Shown: positions 25,341 to 33,847 of the stretch, piece after piece
Position numbering within the stretch: the stretch's first letter is position 1
Layout of the letters: each line of letters begins with the position of its first letter
Assembly: GCA_964503275.1 (NCBI GenBank)
Contig: CAZCZO010000014.1
Coordinates: forward strand, 1-64,000
DNA from: DASRAP01 sp964503275
GTDB lineage: Bacteria > Gemmatimonadota > Gemmatimonadetes > Gemmatimonadales > Gemmatimonadaceae
DNA: 64,000 nucleotides
Reading direction: 5' to 3'
Program-made: the position numbers and the translations under genes
The notes under the pieces: generated by a model
The model's input: only the letters and a program-made list of their open reading frames with translations
Told to the model about the DNA's origin: nothing
The model's database searches: none

Positions 25341-27860
25341 TCAGGACAGCGCCTCGTCCACGGCGCGGTGGACTTCGTCGAGTGTGAACGGCTTCTCGAC
25401 GATCCGCCGTACCCGCGAGCCGATGCGCGCGTGATCCTCCGCATGCAGGAAGCCCGACATCCCGAGGATCGGGATCGTCGGCCACTCGCGCGCCACGATC
25501 TCGATGAGGCCGGGCCCGTCCAGGCGCGGCATCCGCATATCGGTGAGGATGAGGTGGACCGGGTCGCCGGGCGCTCGCAACCGCTCGAGCGCCTCCTGAC
25601 CATCCTCCGCGAGCAGCGTGCGGTGGCCCCGGAGCGCGAACGCGCGCTGCAACGCGGAGCGGATCGCAGGATCGTCATCGACCACGAGGATGGAGCGCCG
25701 CCCCGGCGCGGATGCATGCGTTGCGGCACTGACGACGTCGCCCGACGGTAGCGCGATCGGCAAAAAGATCTCGAAGCGGCTCCCGAGTCCCTCGGTGCTC
25801 GCCGCTTCGATCACGCCGCCGAAGGCCGTGACGATGCCATAGACGATCGTGAGCCCGAGGCCCGTGCCGCGTCCGCCCGTCTTCGTCGTGAAGAAGGGCT
25901 CGAAGAGGCGCTGCAACACCTCGGGCGTCATCCCGGTGCCGTCGTCCTCGACGGACAGGATGGCGTGTGGGCCGGGCTTGAGGCCGACCAGTCGACGGGT
26001 GTCGTCGAGTGTCAGCGCGCGGCGTCGGAGGTCCACGCGGATCGTGCCTCCGGGTGCGGCGTCGCGGGCGTTGATGATGAGATTCATCAGCACCTGGCGC
26101 AACTGGTTCGCATCGGCCCGGACGGGCACGGGCTCGGGCGGCATGCTCACCTGCAGCGATGCGTGCCCGCCGACCAGCACGAGCACGGCGCGCTCCGTCT
26201 CGCGCAACACGGCACCCAGGTCGAGCAACACGGGGGCGGTCGACCGGTGCTGACTGACCGTCATCAACTGGCGCGTGAGCGCGGTGCCCAGCTCCACGGC
26301 GGTGAGGATCTCCTCGGTCGCCGCAGCGTCGTCCGGCAGGTCGCGTTGCAGCTGCACGTTCAGCTTGATCGCACTGAGGACGTGATTGAAATCGTGGGCG
26401 ATCACGCTCGCGAAGCGGCCGATCGCCTCCATCTGACGCGCCTGACGCAGGCGCTCCTCCAGGTCCAACTGCGTCGTGACGTCGCGACCATTGAGGATGA
26501 CACCGTCCACCGCGGGATCCATCAGCCGATTGATGGCGGTCGACTGCAGATTGGCCCACCCGCCGTCGGCGCGACGTACGCGCCAGGTCGAGGGCGGCGT
26601 CGCCCGTGTATCGCCACGCGCGAGAAGATCCTGGATGATCGCCGAGAACGCCTCGCGCTCATCCGGATGCAGGTACTCGTGCATCAGCGTGCCGACCACC
26701 GCCGACGGTGCGTAGCCGAGCACGCGCTCCACGCTGGGGCTGACGAACCGAAGGACGCCATCGGCGTCGGCGACCGCCACGATGTCCGAGGCACTCTCGA
26801 CCAATGCGGCATATCGTGCATCGGAGTGCGCACGCGCCTCCAAGACATCGGCATGCTCACGATGGGCGATCCACTGTCGCAACAGCACCAGCACGAGCAC
26901 GACCAGCATGCCGGCCAGCGCGACCAGGTCGGACAGGTCGTGCCAATGTGCCGTCGTGAGTAGCAGTCCGGCCGCCGCGCCGGCCGCGACGACGTACGGC
27001 GTGATCGACGGCACGTCCGACGCGGCGGCGGACCGGCGGGCCGGCCGGTGCTCCAAGTCGTGCAATTGCGCGGCCGGTGCCAGCAGACCGGCGACGGCAC
27101 CGACCAGCCAGGCCAGCTCGGCGGTCAGGGGCGTCTGCGTCGCCACGTCGGCGAGGCGCACGGAGTAGACGAGATCGCCCGCCAAGGTCGCACCGAGCGC
27201 GATGGTGATGCAGGCCAAGGTCCGTAGGAGCACCGGGTCGGGACGGCGAAGCCACACCGCCGCCACGCAACACAGCGCAACGAACTGGGCGATGGGGAAG
27301 CCGAAGGCCGCGAGCCGGATCAATAGGCCGTCGGTCGCGGGCGGGACCACGCTCCGCATGACCAGCAGCCACAGCAAGAGCACGCCGGACACGATCAGGA
27401 TGACCACATCCAGCGGCCACGCCCGATGCGGTGCGGTGGCCGGCCGGCTGGACGGAGCCATGAGGAGGGCCGCGGCGATCAGCGGTACATGGAGCAGGCC
27501 GAGGATCCCCGCGACGTCCGCCGCCGCAGTCGCCCCCGTCGCACGCAACCCGGCGTCCAGGAGGAGGGAGACGCCGAGGGTCAGCATGGCCGCGACGCCC
27601 AGTTGCCACGAGCGCTTGACCGCAGGCGGAAGGTCCGCCCTGCGGAGCACCTGCCAGCATCCGGTCGCCGTCGCGGCCGTCATCGCCATCCAGACGACCT
27701 CGTCCGACCACGGCCAGCGCTCGGCGCCAGGACGACCGAAGAGCAGCCAGAGGATGTAGGCTTTGGCCAACATCAAGCCGAACAGCGCAAACCCTCGACC
27801 CGTGGCGCTGAGGGGAAAGGACGAGGTCAGGCGCGAGCCACCGGTCGGCGAATGCACCAC
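25341..27860 (-). CDS. Membrane hybrid histidine kinase with PAS and receiver domains
   Basis: 839-residue sensor. About ten hydrophobic segments cover residues ~20-330 as an integral-membrane sensory domain of unknown ligand. A PAS domain follows at ~345-470 (YAALVESASDIVAVADADG). A HisKA-type domain has His489 in IAHDFNHVLSAIKL, a variant of the common HDFNNLL box. The HATPase domain has NLIINARDAAPGG, VEDDGTGM and GRGTGLGLTIVYGIV. A C-terminal receiver has Asp774 in LTDMRMPRLDG. No output regulator is adjacent, so the partner is unknown. The start is a GTG, possibly 27860 or 27857. It converges with the carrier gene with a four-base gap. Confidence 0.88.
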   Translation of the reverse strand: MVHSPTGGSRLTSSFPLSATGRGFALFGLMLAKAYILWLLFGRPGAERWPWSDEVVWMAMTAATATGCWQVLRRADLPPAVKRSWQLGVAAMLTLGVSLLLDAGLRATGATAAADVAGILGLLHVPLIAAALLMAPSSRPATAPHRAWPLDVVILIVSGVLLLWLLVMRSVVPPATDGLLIRLAAFGFPIAQFVALCCVAAVWLRRPDPVLLRTLACITIALGATLAGDLVYSVRLADVATQTPLTAELAWLVGAVAGLLAPAAQLHDLEHRPARRSAAASDVPSITPYVVAAGAAAGLLLTTAHWHDLSDLVALAGMLVVLVLVLLRQWIAHREHADVLEARAHSDARYAALVESASDIVAVADADGVLRFVSPSVERVLGYAPSAVVGTLMHEYLHPDEREAFSAIIQDLLARGDTRATPPSTWRVRRADGGWANLQSTAINRLMDPAVDGVILNGRDVTTQLDLEERLRQARQMEAIGRFASVIAHDFNHVLSAIKLNVQLQRDLPDDAAATEEILTAVELGTALTRQLMTVSQHRSTAPVLLDLGAVLRETERAVLVLVGGHASLQVSMPPEPVPVRADANQLRQVLMNLIINARDAAPGGTIRVDLRRRALTLDDTRRLVGLKPGPHAILSVEDDGTGMTPEVLQRLFEPFFTTKTGGRGTGLGLTIVYGIVTAFGGVIEAASTEGLGSRFEIFLPIALPSGDVVSAATHASAPGRRSILVVDDDPAIRSALQRAFALRGHRTLLAEDGQEALERLRAPGDPVHLILTDMRMPRLDGPGLIEIVAREWPTIPILGMSGFLHAEDHARIGSRVRRIVEKPFTLDEVHRAVDEALS

Positions 27861-27985
27861 GGGAAGCTGGCGACCGACGCAGCGGGATGCCAGCCGCCGG
27901 GGCCGGGCCAGGCGGAGGGCGTTGGTCCGAGGGCACGAGGCCCCGTTACCCGTTGTCCCGCCACGGGTTAGGCGCTGTCCCCCCG

Positions 27986-28014
27986 TTGACTGTCGGGTGG
28001 GATGCGGATATTCT
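27986..28014 (+). promoter_or_regulatory. Promoter of the rplM-rpsI operon
   Basis: TTGACT (27986-27991) and TATTCT (28009-28014) with a 17-base spacer form a near-consensus sigma-70 promoter. Transcription should start near 28021, giving a 32-base leader that is A/C-rich and has no Shine-Dalgarno. Upstream, ACCCGT/ACGGGT (27948-27953 and 27963-27968) is a 6-bp inverted repeat that could be an operator. The rest of the 192-base gap shows nothing clear. Confidence 0.75.
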
Positions 28015-28052
28015 TCGAGTCTGTCCCGAAAACCAGCGAAACCTCTTTACCG

Positions 28053-28499
28053 ATGAAGACCTACACCGCCACACCCAAGGACATCGACCAGCAGTGGTTC
28101 GTTGTCGATGCCGAGGGGCTCGTGCTCGGCCGCCTCGCCTCCCAGATCGCGAAGATCATCCGGGGGAAGCACAAGCCGATGTTCACGCCGCACATGGACA
28201 CGGGTGACAATGTCATCGTGATCAACGCGTCGAAGGTGAAGGTCACTGGCCGCAAGGCGGAGCAGAAGACCTACTTCTCGCATACCGGCTACATGGGCCA
28301 TGAGCGCCACACGCCGTTCGCGACCGTGCTGGCCAAGCACCCCGAGCGGGTCATCGAGAAGGCCGTGTTCGGCATGCTCCCGAAGACCACGCTGGCGCGC
28401 ACCAGTCTGCGCCGGAAGCTCCGGGTGTACGCGGGTGCGGAGCATCCGCATGCCGCGCAGCAGCCCAAGCAGTTGACCCTCACCACCGAGACGAAGTGA
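28053..28499 (+). CDS. rplM: 50S ribosomal protein L13
   Basis: 148-residue ribosomal protein of standard length. It has KTYTATPKDIDQQWFVVDAEG at the N-terminus, LGRLASQIAKIIRGKHKP, VIVINASKVKVTGRKAEQK and GMLPKTTLARTSLRRKLRVYAGAEHPH, all typical of L13. The ATG at 28053 matches the usual L13 N-terminus; an upstream in-frame ATG at 28002 lies before the predicted transcription start and is rejected. The stop overlaps the rpsI GTG (GTGATG). The rplM-rpsI pair is a conserved bacterial operon. Confidence 0.97.
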   Translation: MKTYTATPKDIDQQWFVVDAEGLVLGRLASQIAKIIRGKHKPMFTPHMDTGDNVIVINASKVKVTGRKAEQKTYFSHTGYMGHERHTPFATVLAKHPERVIEKAVFGMLPKTTLARTSLRRKLRVYAGAEHPHAAQQPKQLTLTTETK

Positions 28500-28888
28500 T
28501 GGACGCGACGAAGCACGCGATCGGCCGCCGCAAGGAAGCGGTGTGCCGGGTGTACCTGAGCCCGGGCTCGGGCAAGTGGGCCGTGAATGGCAAGACGCTC
28601 GGGGATTACTTCCCGCGTCCCACGCTCGTGTCGTCGATCCAGCAGCCGTTCACCGCGACCGACACGCTGGGCGCCTTCGACGTGAAGGCCACCTGCGAGG
28701 GCGGCGGGCTCACCGGTCAGGCCGGGGCGTTGCGCCTTGCCGTCGCCCGGGCGCTCGTCGAAGTCGACGCCGATCACAAGCCGAAGCTCCGCACCGCCGG
28801 ACTGCTCACGCGCGATGCGCGTGCCGTCGAGCGCAAGAAGCCCGGTCGTCCCAAGGCGCGCAAGCGCTTCCAGTTCTCCAAGCGCTAG
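28496..28888 (+). CDS. rpsI: 30S ribosomal protein S9
   Basis: 130-residue ribosomal protein with the S9 landmarks AIGRRKEAVCRVYLSPGSG, VNGKTLGDYFPR, GGGLTGQAGALRLAVARAL and the basic C-terminus RKKPGRPKARKRFQFSKR. That tail reaches the P-site tRNA in ribosomes. The GTG at 28496 overlaps the rplM stop, and an ATG follows at 28499, so either may be the start. A long hairpin (28905-28955) begins 17 bases after the stop. Confidence 0.97.
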   Translation: MMDATKHAIGRRKEAVCRVYLSPGSGKWAVNGKTLGDYFPRPTLVSSIQQPFTATDTLGAFDVKATCEGGGLTGQAGALRLAVARALVEVDADHKPKLRTAGLLTRDARAVERKKPGRPKARKRFQFSKR

Positions 28889-28904
28889 TCGCGCTTGGTG
28901 GTCC

Positions 28905-28955
28905 GAGCGGCTCGCGCGGCCGCGGGAGTGTGCACTCTCTCGGCCGCGTCCGCTC
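28905..28955 (+). terminator. Long hairpin after rpsI, terminator or rpsB leader element
   Basis: GAGCGG (28905-28910) pairs with CCGCTC (28950-28955). CGCGGCCG (28915-28922) pairs with CGGCCGCG (28941-28948). An inner arm closes GAGTG with CACTC. Only small bulges interrupt about 21 pairs. A second small hairpin, CTCAG/CTGAG, follows at 28961-28975. There is no T-run. Because it lies within the 167-base gap before rpsB, it could be a terminator for rplM-rpsI or a structured rpsB leader. Confidence 0.55.
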
Positions 28956-29055
28956 CATCTCTCAGTGCGTCTGAGCGCTCGCCGGGTGCCGGGTCTTCCG
29001 GTCGGTGGGTGCCGCGATGATGCACGACGTTCACAACCTCACCGAGCCACACCGT

Positions 29056-29958
29056 ATGTCCATCTCGCTCGACGCCCTGCTCCAGGCCGGCGTCCACTTC
29101 GGCCACCAGACCCGCCGGTGGAACCCCAAGATGCGCCGCTTCATCTTCGCGGAGCGCAACGGGATCCACATCATCGACCTGCAGAAGACCGCCCGCCAGA
29201 TCGAGCTGGCGCAACAGCTGGTCCGTGAGGTCGTGCTGCGCGGCGAGCAGGTCCTCTACGTCTGCACCAAGCGCCAGCTGGGCGGGATCATCCGCGCCGA
29301 GGCCGAGCGCGCCAATGCCATGTACGTGACCGAGCGCTGGCTCGGCGGCATGCTCACCAACTTCGCCACGGTCAAGAAGCAGACCAAGCGCCTCAAGGAG
29401 CTCGAGGCCGGCTCGGGTGAAGGCGGTGACTTCGAGAATTACACCAAGAAGGAACAGCTGATGTTCAACCGGCAGCGCGCGAAGCTCGAGAAGAACCTCT
29501 CGGGCATCAAGTCGATGACGCGCACGCCGGGGCTCATGTTCGTGGTCGATGCCAAGAAGGAGCGCATCGCGGTCACCGAGGCGAACAAGCTGGGCATCCC
29601 GATCGTCGCCATCTGCGACACGAACTCCGATCCGGACCTCATCACGGTGCCGATCGCGGGCAACGATGACGCGATCCGCTCGGTCGATCTGATCACGAAG
29701 CTCATCTCGGACACGATCATCGAGGCCCGCCGTGAGGCGCCGGTCCGGCAGGAGTCCGAGGAGAGCGAGTCGTATGTCTATTCGTCCGACCGCGGTGCGG
29801 AGCCCGCTGGCGATGACGCGAAGCGTCGCCGCCGTCCGCGCCGCCGTCGCGCGTCGCCCGATGCCGTGGCGGCCCGCATGAAGGCCCCGGGCGACGGCGC
29901 GGCGTCCGAGGCGACGGATGCCGAGGCGGCCGCCTCCGAGAGCGGCGACACCGAGTAA
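29056..29958 (+). CDS. rpsB: 30S ribosomal protein S2 with low-complexity C-terminal extension
   Basis: 300-residue protein. Residues 1-~230 are a standard S2 (SISLDALLQAGVHFGHQTRRWNPKM, VTERWLGGMLTNFATVKK, PGLMFVVDAKKERIAVTEA). The last ~65 residues are an extension of acidic Ser/Glu repeats. It also contains a basic block RRRRPRRRR and an Ala/Glu-rich end, unlike E. coli S2 (241 residues). The ATG at 29056 gives the canonical start and has no Shine-Dalgarno. rpsB is followed by tsf, as in most bacteria. Confidence 0.96.
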   Translation: MSISLDALLQAGVHFGHQTRRWNPKMRRFIFAERNGIHIIDLQKTARQIELAQQLVREVVLRGEQVLYVCTKRQLGGIIRAEAERANAMYVTERWLGGMLTNFATVKKQTKRLKELEAGSGEGGDFENYTKKEQLMFNRQRAKLEKNLSGIKSMTRTPGLMFVVDAKKERIAVTEANKLGIPIVAICDTNSDPDLITVPIAGNDDAIRSVDLITKLISDTIIEARREAPVRQESEESESYVYSSDRGAEPAGDDAKRRRRPRRRRASPDAVAARMKAPGDGAASEATDAEAAASESGDTE

Positions 29959-29966
29959 GCGACGTT

Positions 29967-30035
29967 CGGGGCACGCGCCCCGCCGCCGCGTTAGATTCTT
30001 CTACAACGCCGCCGGCCTCTCGGTCGGCGGCGTTG
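29967..30035 (+). promoter_or_regulatory. Hairpins and possible -10 box between rpsB and tsf
   Basis: CGGGGC/GCCCCG with an ACGC loop (29967-29982) lies nine bases after the rpsB stop. TAGATT (29992-29997) resembles the -10 boxes of hisS and ssrA but has no clear -35. Then CAACGCCGCCG (30004-30014) pairs perfectly with CGGCGGCGTTG (30025-30035), extending inward to about 14 pairs. If TAGATT is used, the tsf mRNA would begin with this stable hairpin; otherwise it may tune rpsB/tsf ratios. Confidence 0.45.
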
Positions 30036-30067
30036 CCACAGACCTCCCCTAGTTCCCTCCGATCACC

Positions 30068-30946
30068 ATGACTCAGATCACCGCCAAGCTCGTCGCCGAA
30101 CTCCGCGGCCGTACGGGCGCCGGTATGATGGATTGCAAGAAGGCCCTCGAAGAGACCGCGGGCGACCTCGAGAAGGCGGTGGACCTGCTCCGCGCCAAGG
30201 GCATCGCGAAGGCCGAGAAGCGGGCCGGTCGCCAGGCGAGCGAGGGGCAGATCGTCACGCTCATCTCGCCCGACGGGAGCGTCGGCACCATCGTCGAAGT
30301 GAACTGCGAGACGGACTTCGTGGGCCGCAACGACGAGTTCCGCGCGCTGACCCAGGGCCTCGCTGAGCACGTCGCGCAGGACGCGTCGGTCAGCGGCGTG
30401 GTCGTGGTGGGCACCGAGGGCGCGTATCTGAGCACCCCACATCCCACCGGGGGCACGGTCGGCGAAGTGGTCAAGGCGGCGTCGGCGAAGACCGGCGAGA
30501 ACGTCGTGATGCGCCGCATCGCGCGCTTCGCGTCCGAGGGTGGCACGGTCGGCGCGTACCTCCATCACAATGGCAAGGTCGGCGTGCTCGTCGAGATCGC
30601 CGGCGGCTCGGGTGATGCGGTGATGGCGCTGGCCAAGTCCGTCGCGGAGCACGTGGCGGCCGGCGTGCCGGCCCCAGCGGTCGCGGTCGACAAGGACGGC
30701 GTGCCGGTCGAGTTGGTCGAGCGCGAGAAGGCGATCTTCGTCGAGCAGGCGGCCAGCAGCGGCAAGCCGGCCAACATCATCGAGAAGATGGTGAGCGGCC
30801 GCATCGACAAGTTCTTCGCGGAGATCACGCTCATCAATCAGCCGTGGGTGCGTGACGACGCCAAGACCATCGGCCAGTTGGTGAAGGAGGCCGGTCCGGG
30901 GCTCCGCATCACGCGCTTCGCGCGCTTCCAGATGGGCGAGGAGTAG
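30068..30946 (+). CDS. tsf: Translation elongation factor Ts
   Basis: Nucleotide-exchange factor for EF-Tu. The 292-residue protein has the N-terminal UBA-like segment (AKLVAELRGRTGAGMMDCKKALEE) and the conserved core VEVNCETDFVGRNDEF near residue 80. The C-terminal dimerisation region is also present. ATG 30068 follows GATCACC without a Shine-Dalgarno. It lies between rpsB and pyrH, the widespread rpsB-tsf-pyrH-frr order. Confidence 0.97.
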   Translation: MTQITAKLVAELRGRTGAGMMDCKKALEETAGDLEKAVDLLRAKGIAKAEKRAGRQASEGQIVTLISPDGSVGTIVEVNCETDFVGRNDEFRALTQGLAEHVAQDASVSGVVVVGTEGAYLSTPHPTGGTVGEVVKAASAKTGENVVMRRIARFASEGGTVGAYLHHNGKVGVLVEIAGGSGDAVMALAKSVAEHVAAGVPAPAVAVDKDGVPVELVEREKAIFVEQAASSGKPANIIEKMVSGRIDKFFAEITLINQPWVRDDAKTIGQLVKEAGPGLRITRFARFQMGEE

Positions 30947-30952
30947 GCGCGC

Positions 30953-31669
30953 GTGGCGGATTCCCTGCGGTATCCGCGCGTCTTGTTGAAGCTGTCCGGC
31001 GAGGCCCTCGCCGGGCAGAAGGGGTTCGGTTTCGACTTCGAGACCGTGCGACGCCTCGCCGGACAACTCGGCGAGGTCGTCGCGATGGGCGCCCAGGTCG
31101 GCATGGTGATCGGGGGGGGCAACTTCATCCGCGGGGCCATCCTGTCCCAGGAGGGGATGGACCGGGTGGCCGCCGACTACATGGGGATGCTGGGCACGGT
31201 GATCAATGCGTTGGCCGTCCAGAACGTCCTCGAGAACATGGCCATCGACACCCGGGTGATGACGGCGATCCGCATGGAGGAGCTGGCGGAGCCGTACATC
31301 CGGCGCCGTGCCCTGCGGCATCTTGAGAAGGGCCGCATGGTCATCTTCGCCGCCGGGACTGGCAATCCGTATTTCTCGACGGACACGGCCGCCGTGCTGC
31401 GTGGTATCCAGATGAAGGCCGACGTCGTCATCAAGGCGACGAGTGTGGACGGCGTGTACACGGCCGATCCCAAGAAGGACCCGACCGCGACCAAGTACGA
31501 CCGCATCAGCTACCGCGACGTGATGGTGGACGAACTCCGTGTGATGGACCAGACGGCGATCACGCTGTGCAAGGAGAACGCGCTCCCCCTCATCGTCCTC
31601 AACATCCACGAACCTGGCGCCGTTGCCCGCGCGATCCGCGGCGAGGCGGTCGGGACCCTGGTCTCCTGA
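30953..31669 (+). CDS. pyrH: UMP kinase
   Basis: Phosphorylates UMP to UDP; bacterial-type hexameric amino-acid-kinase fold. The 238-residue protein has LLKLSGEALAG, VGMVIGGGNFIRG, AGTGNPYFSTDTAAVLR and KATSVDGVYTADPKKDP. It begins at GTG 30953, six bases after the tsf stop. A GAGGAG inside the tsf end (about 30939-30944) gives it one of the few clear Shine-Dalgarno sequences in the window. Confidence 0.97.
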   Translation: MADSLRYPRVLLKLSGEALAGQKGFGFDFETVRRLAGQLGEVVAMGAQVGMVIGGGNFIRGAILSQEGMDRVAADYMGMLGTVINALAVQNVLENMAIDTRVMTAIRMEELAEPYIRRRALRHLEKGRMVIFAAGTGNPYFSTDTAAVLRGIQMKADVVIKATSVDGVYTADPKKDPTATKYDRISYRDVMVDELRVMDQTAITLCKENALPLIVLNIHEPGAVARAIRGEAVGTLVS

Positions 31670-31673
31670 CGCT

Positions 31674-32225
31674 ATGGACATCAAGACGATCCTCGCGGAC
31701 GCCCGCCAACTCATGGACAAGGCGGTCGACAGCACCAAGCGTGACCTCGGCGGTATCCGCTCGGGCAAGGCCTCGCCCAACATGCTCGACGCCATCCGCG
31801 TCGAGGCCTACGGGTCGATGGTCCCCCTGAATCAGGTCGCGCAGGTCTCCGTGCCGGAGCCGCGGCTGCTGCTCGTCACCCCCTTCGACAAGGGCCAGGC
31901 CAAGGCCATCGAGAAGGCGATCCGTGAATCGGACCTCGGCGTCGATCCCGCCGCCCAGGGGCACATCATCCGCGTGCCGCTGCCCTCGATGAACGAGCAG
32001 CGGCGCAAGGAGCTCGTCAAGGTCACGCACAAGATGGCCGAGGATGGACGCATCGCCGTGCGCCACGCCCGGACGGAAGCGCGCGAGCAGCTCAAGAAGC
32101 TCAAGGGCGTGTCCGAAGATGAGGTCAAGCACGCCGAGAAGGACGTACAGAAGATCCACGACGACTTCATCCACAAGATCGAGGATCTGCTGAAGGCCAA
32201 GGAAGCGGAGATCATGGAGGTCTGA
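31674..32225 (+). CDS. frr: Ribosome recycling factor
   Basis: Splits post-termination ribosomes together with EF-G. The 183-residue product has the RRF landmarks RDLGGIRSGKASPNMLDAIRVEAYG at the N-terminus, VPLPSMNEQRRKELVK in the middle and a final Lys/Glu-rich helix. Length matches the family (~185). The ATG at 31674 follows the pyrH stop by four bases. Confidence 0.97.
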   Translation: MDIKTILADARQLMDKAVDSTKRDLGGIRSGKASPNMLDAIRVEAYGSMVPLNQVAQVSVPEPRLLLVTPFDKGQAKAIEKAIRESDLGVDPAAQGHIIRVPLPSMNEQRRKELVKVTHKMAEDGRIAVRHARTEAREQLKKLKGVSEDEVKHAEKDVQKIHDDFIHKIEDLLKAKEAEIMEV

Positions 32226-32250
32226 GGACCTCCATGCCGTGCCCCGGTCC

Positions 32251-32994
32251 ATGACCGCCGACGATCTCCTCGCCAAGGTCCGCCTGCACGGCGCCCTCCC
32301 GCGCCATGTGGCCATCATCATGGATGGCAACGGGCGCTGGGCCAAGGAGCGCATGTTGCCGCGACCCGTGGGGCACCGGCATGGCATGCGCTCGGTGCGC
32401 GAGGTGGTCGAGGCGGCGCTCGAGGTCGGCATCGAGGTGCTCTCGTTGTTCGCCTTCTCGCGCGAGAACTGGCAGCGACCACCCATCGAGGTGTCGGCGC
32501 TGATGTCGCTGCTGGAGGAGTACATCGCGCGGGAGACGGATGAGCTCGCGCGCAACGGCGTGCGCGTCCACGTGTTGGGCGATGTGGAGCGCTTGACGCC
32601 GCCCGCCGCCGAGGCGGTCGAGCGGGTGGTGCGCGAGACGGCGCACAACGACAAGCTGCGGCTGAACCTGTTCATCAGTTACGGTGCACGCGCGGAACTG
32701 GCCCTGGCCGCGCGACGACTGGCCGACGACGTGCTCGCGGGCCGCTTGGCCGTCGAGCAGATCGACGAGGCGGCGGTGAGCGAGCGCCTCTACACCGCGG
32801 GTTGCCCGGACCCTGACCTGCTCGTGCGCACCTCGGGTGAGGCGCGCATCTCGAATTTCTTGCTCTGGCAGATCGCCTACGCCGAGTTGGTCGTGAGTCC
32901 CGTCCTGTGGCCGGACTTCTCCCGGCGCGACCTGTACGCCGCGATCCTCGAGTATCAGAGCCGCGATCGGCGCTTCGGCCGCGTCTCCGTCTAG
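32251..32994 (+). CDS. uppS: Isoprenyl transferase (undecaprenyl diphosphate synthase)
   Basis: Builds the C55 lipid carrier for peptidoglycan by cis-condensation of isopentenyl diphosphate. The 247-residue protein has AIIMDGNGRWA with catalytic Asp25, GHRHGMRSVREVVEAALE, LFAFSRENWQRP and the C-terminal PDLLVRTSGEARISNFLLWQ. The ATG at 32251 fits the family N-terminus; an in-frame GTG at 32239 would add four residues. It links the MEP pathway genes (dxs, dxr) to cell-wall synthesis. Confidence 0.96.
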   Translation: MTADDLLAKVRLHGALPRHVAIIMDGNGRWAKERMLPRPVGHRHGMRSVREVVEAALEVGIEVLSLFAFSRENWQRPPIEVSALMSLLEEYIARETDELARNGVRVHVLGDVERLTPPAAEAVERVVRETAHNDKLRLNLFISYGARAELALAARRLADDVLAGRLAVEQIDEAAVSERLYTAGCPDPDLLVRTSGEARISNFLLWQIAYAELVVSPVLWPDFSRRDLYAAILEYQSRDRRFGRVSV

Positions 32995-32995
32995 C

Positions 32996-33847
32996 GTGGG
33001 CGAGCTCGGTCGGCGCGTCCTGGTCGCCTTGGTCGCGATCCCCCTCGCGGGCTATCTCGTGTACCTCGGCGGCTGGGCGTTCGTGCTCTTGCTGTCGCTC
33101 GTGGCCGGCGTGGGGGCTTGGGAGTTCTTCCGGATCGCGGCCGCAGGTGGGGTCCATGCCTTCCACAAAGCGGGCACGCCGTTGGCCGCCGCGATCCCGG
33201 TGCTGCTGCACACCAATCGCATCGGGCTCACCCAGATCCCGCTCGCCGCAGGGGCGCTGGTCCTGCTCATCGTGTTCGCGTCCGCCGTCTTTCGACGGGT
33301 CGGCGAGCGACCCTTGAGCGCGGTGGCGGCGACCATCTTCGGCGTGTTGTACACGGGCGGTATGCTGGCCTTCGCTTATGTGTTGCGCTACCATCGCTTC
33401 GTGGTCGACGATGTCGCCGGCCTGGCGCTGGTCGGCTTGCCGCTGGTGCTGACCTGGGCGAGTGACACCGGCGGGTATGTGTTCGGCCGCGCGTTCGGGC
33501 GGCGCAAGCTGTATCCGGCCGTGAGTGCCGGCAAGACCTGGGCTGGCTCCATCGGCGGCGTGCTCCTGACCATCGGGGCGGCGTGGGGGTACACCGAGTT
33601 CGCGCTCCATCCGTTCGCCAAGCTGGGGTTCACGACGCCGGGCTTGCTCCTGTTCGCCGTCCTCATCTCGCTCACCGCTCAGATCGGGGACCTCGCGGAG
33701 TCGCTGCTCAAGCGCGAAGCGGGCGTGAAGGACTCCTCGCAGCTCATCCCCGGCCATGGGGGGGTGCTGGACCGGTTCGATTCGATGTTCTTTGTCTTGC
33801 CGGTGTCGGTGGTGCTGCTGACCGAATTGCTGGTGTTCGCCCCATGA
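32996..33847 (+). CDS. cdsA: Phosphatidate cytidylyltransferase
   Basis: Inner-membrane enzyme making CDP-diacylglycerol for phospholipid synthesis. The 283-residue protein is hydrophobic with about seven or eight membrane segments. It carries the signature region WASDTGGYVFGRAFGRRKLYPAVSAGKTWAGSIGG and the late GGVLDRFDSMFFVLP. It starts at GTG 32996, one base after the uppS stop, and ends overlapping dxr by four bases. Confidence 0.95.
   Translation: MGELGRRVLVALVAIPLAGYLVYLGGWAFVLLLSLVAGVGAWEFFRIAAAGGVHAFHKAGTPLAAAIPVLLHTNRIGLTQIPLAAGALVLLIVFASAVFRRVGERPLSAVAATIFGVLYTGGMLAFAYVLRYHRFVVDDVAGLALVGLPLVLTWASDTGGYVFGRAFGRRKLYPAVSAGKTWAGSIGGVLLTIGAAWGYTEFALHPFAKLGFTTPGLLLFAVLISLTAQIGDLAESLLKREAGVKDSSQLIPGHGGVLDRFDSMFFVLPVSVVLLTELLVFAP

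Noticed and set aside
27948..27968. Inverted repeat ACCCGT/ACGGGT as a specific operator for rplM
   Set aside because: Six base pairs in GC-rich DNA are expected by chance, and it lies upstream of the -35; kept only as a remark in the promoter entry.
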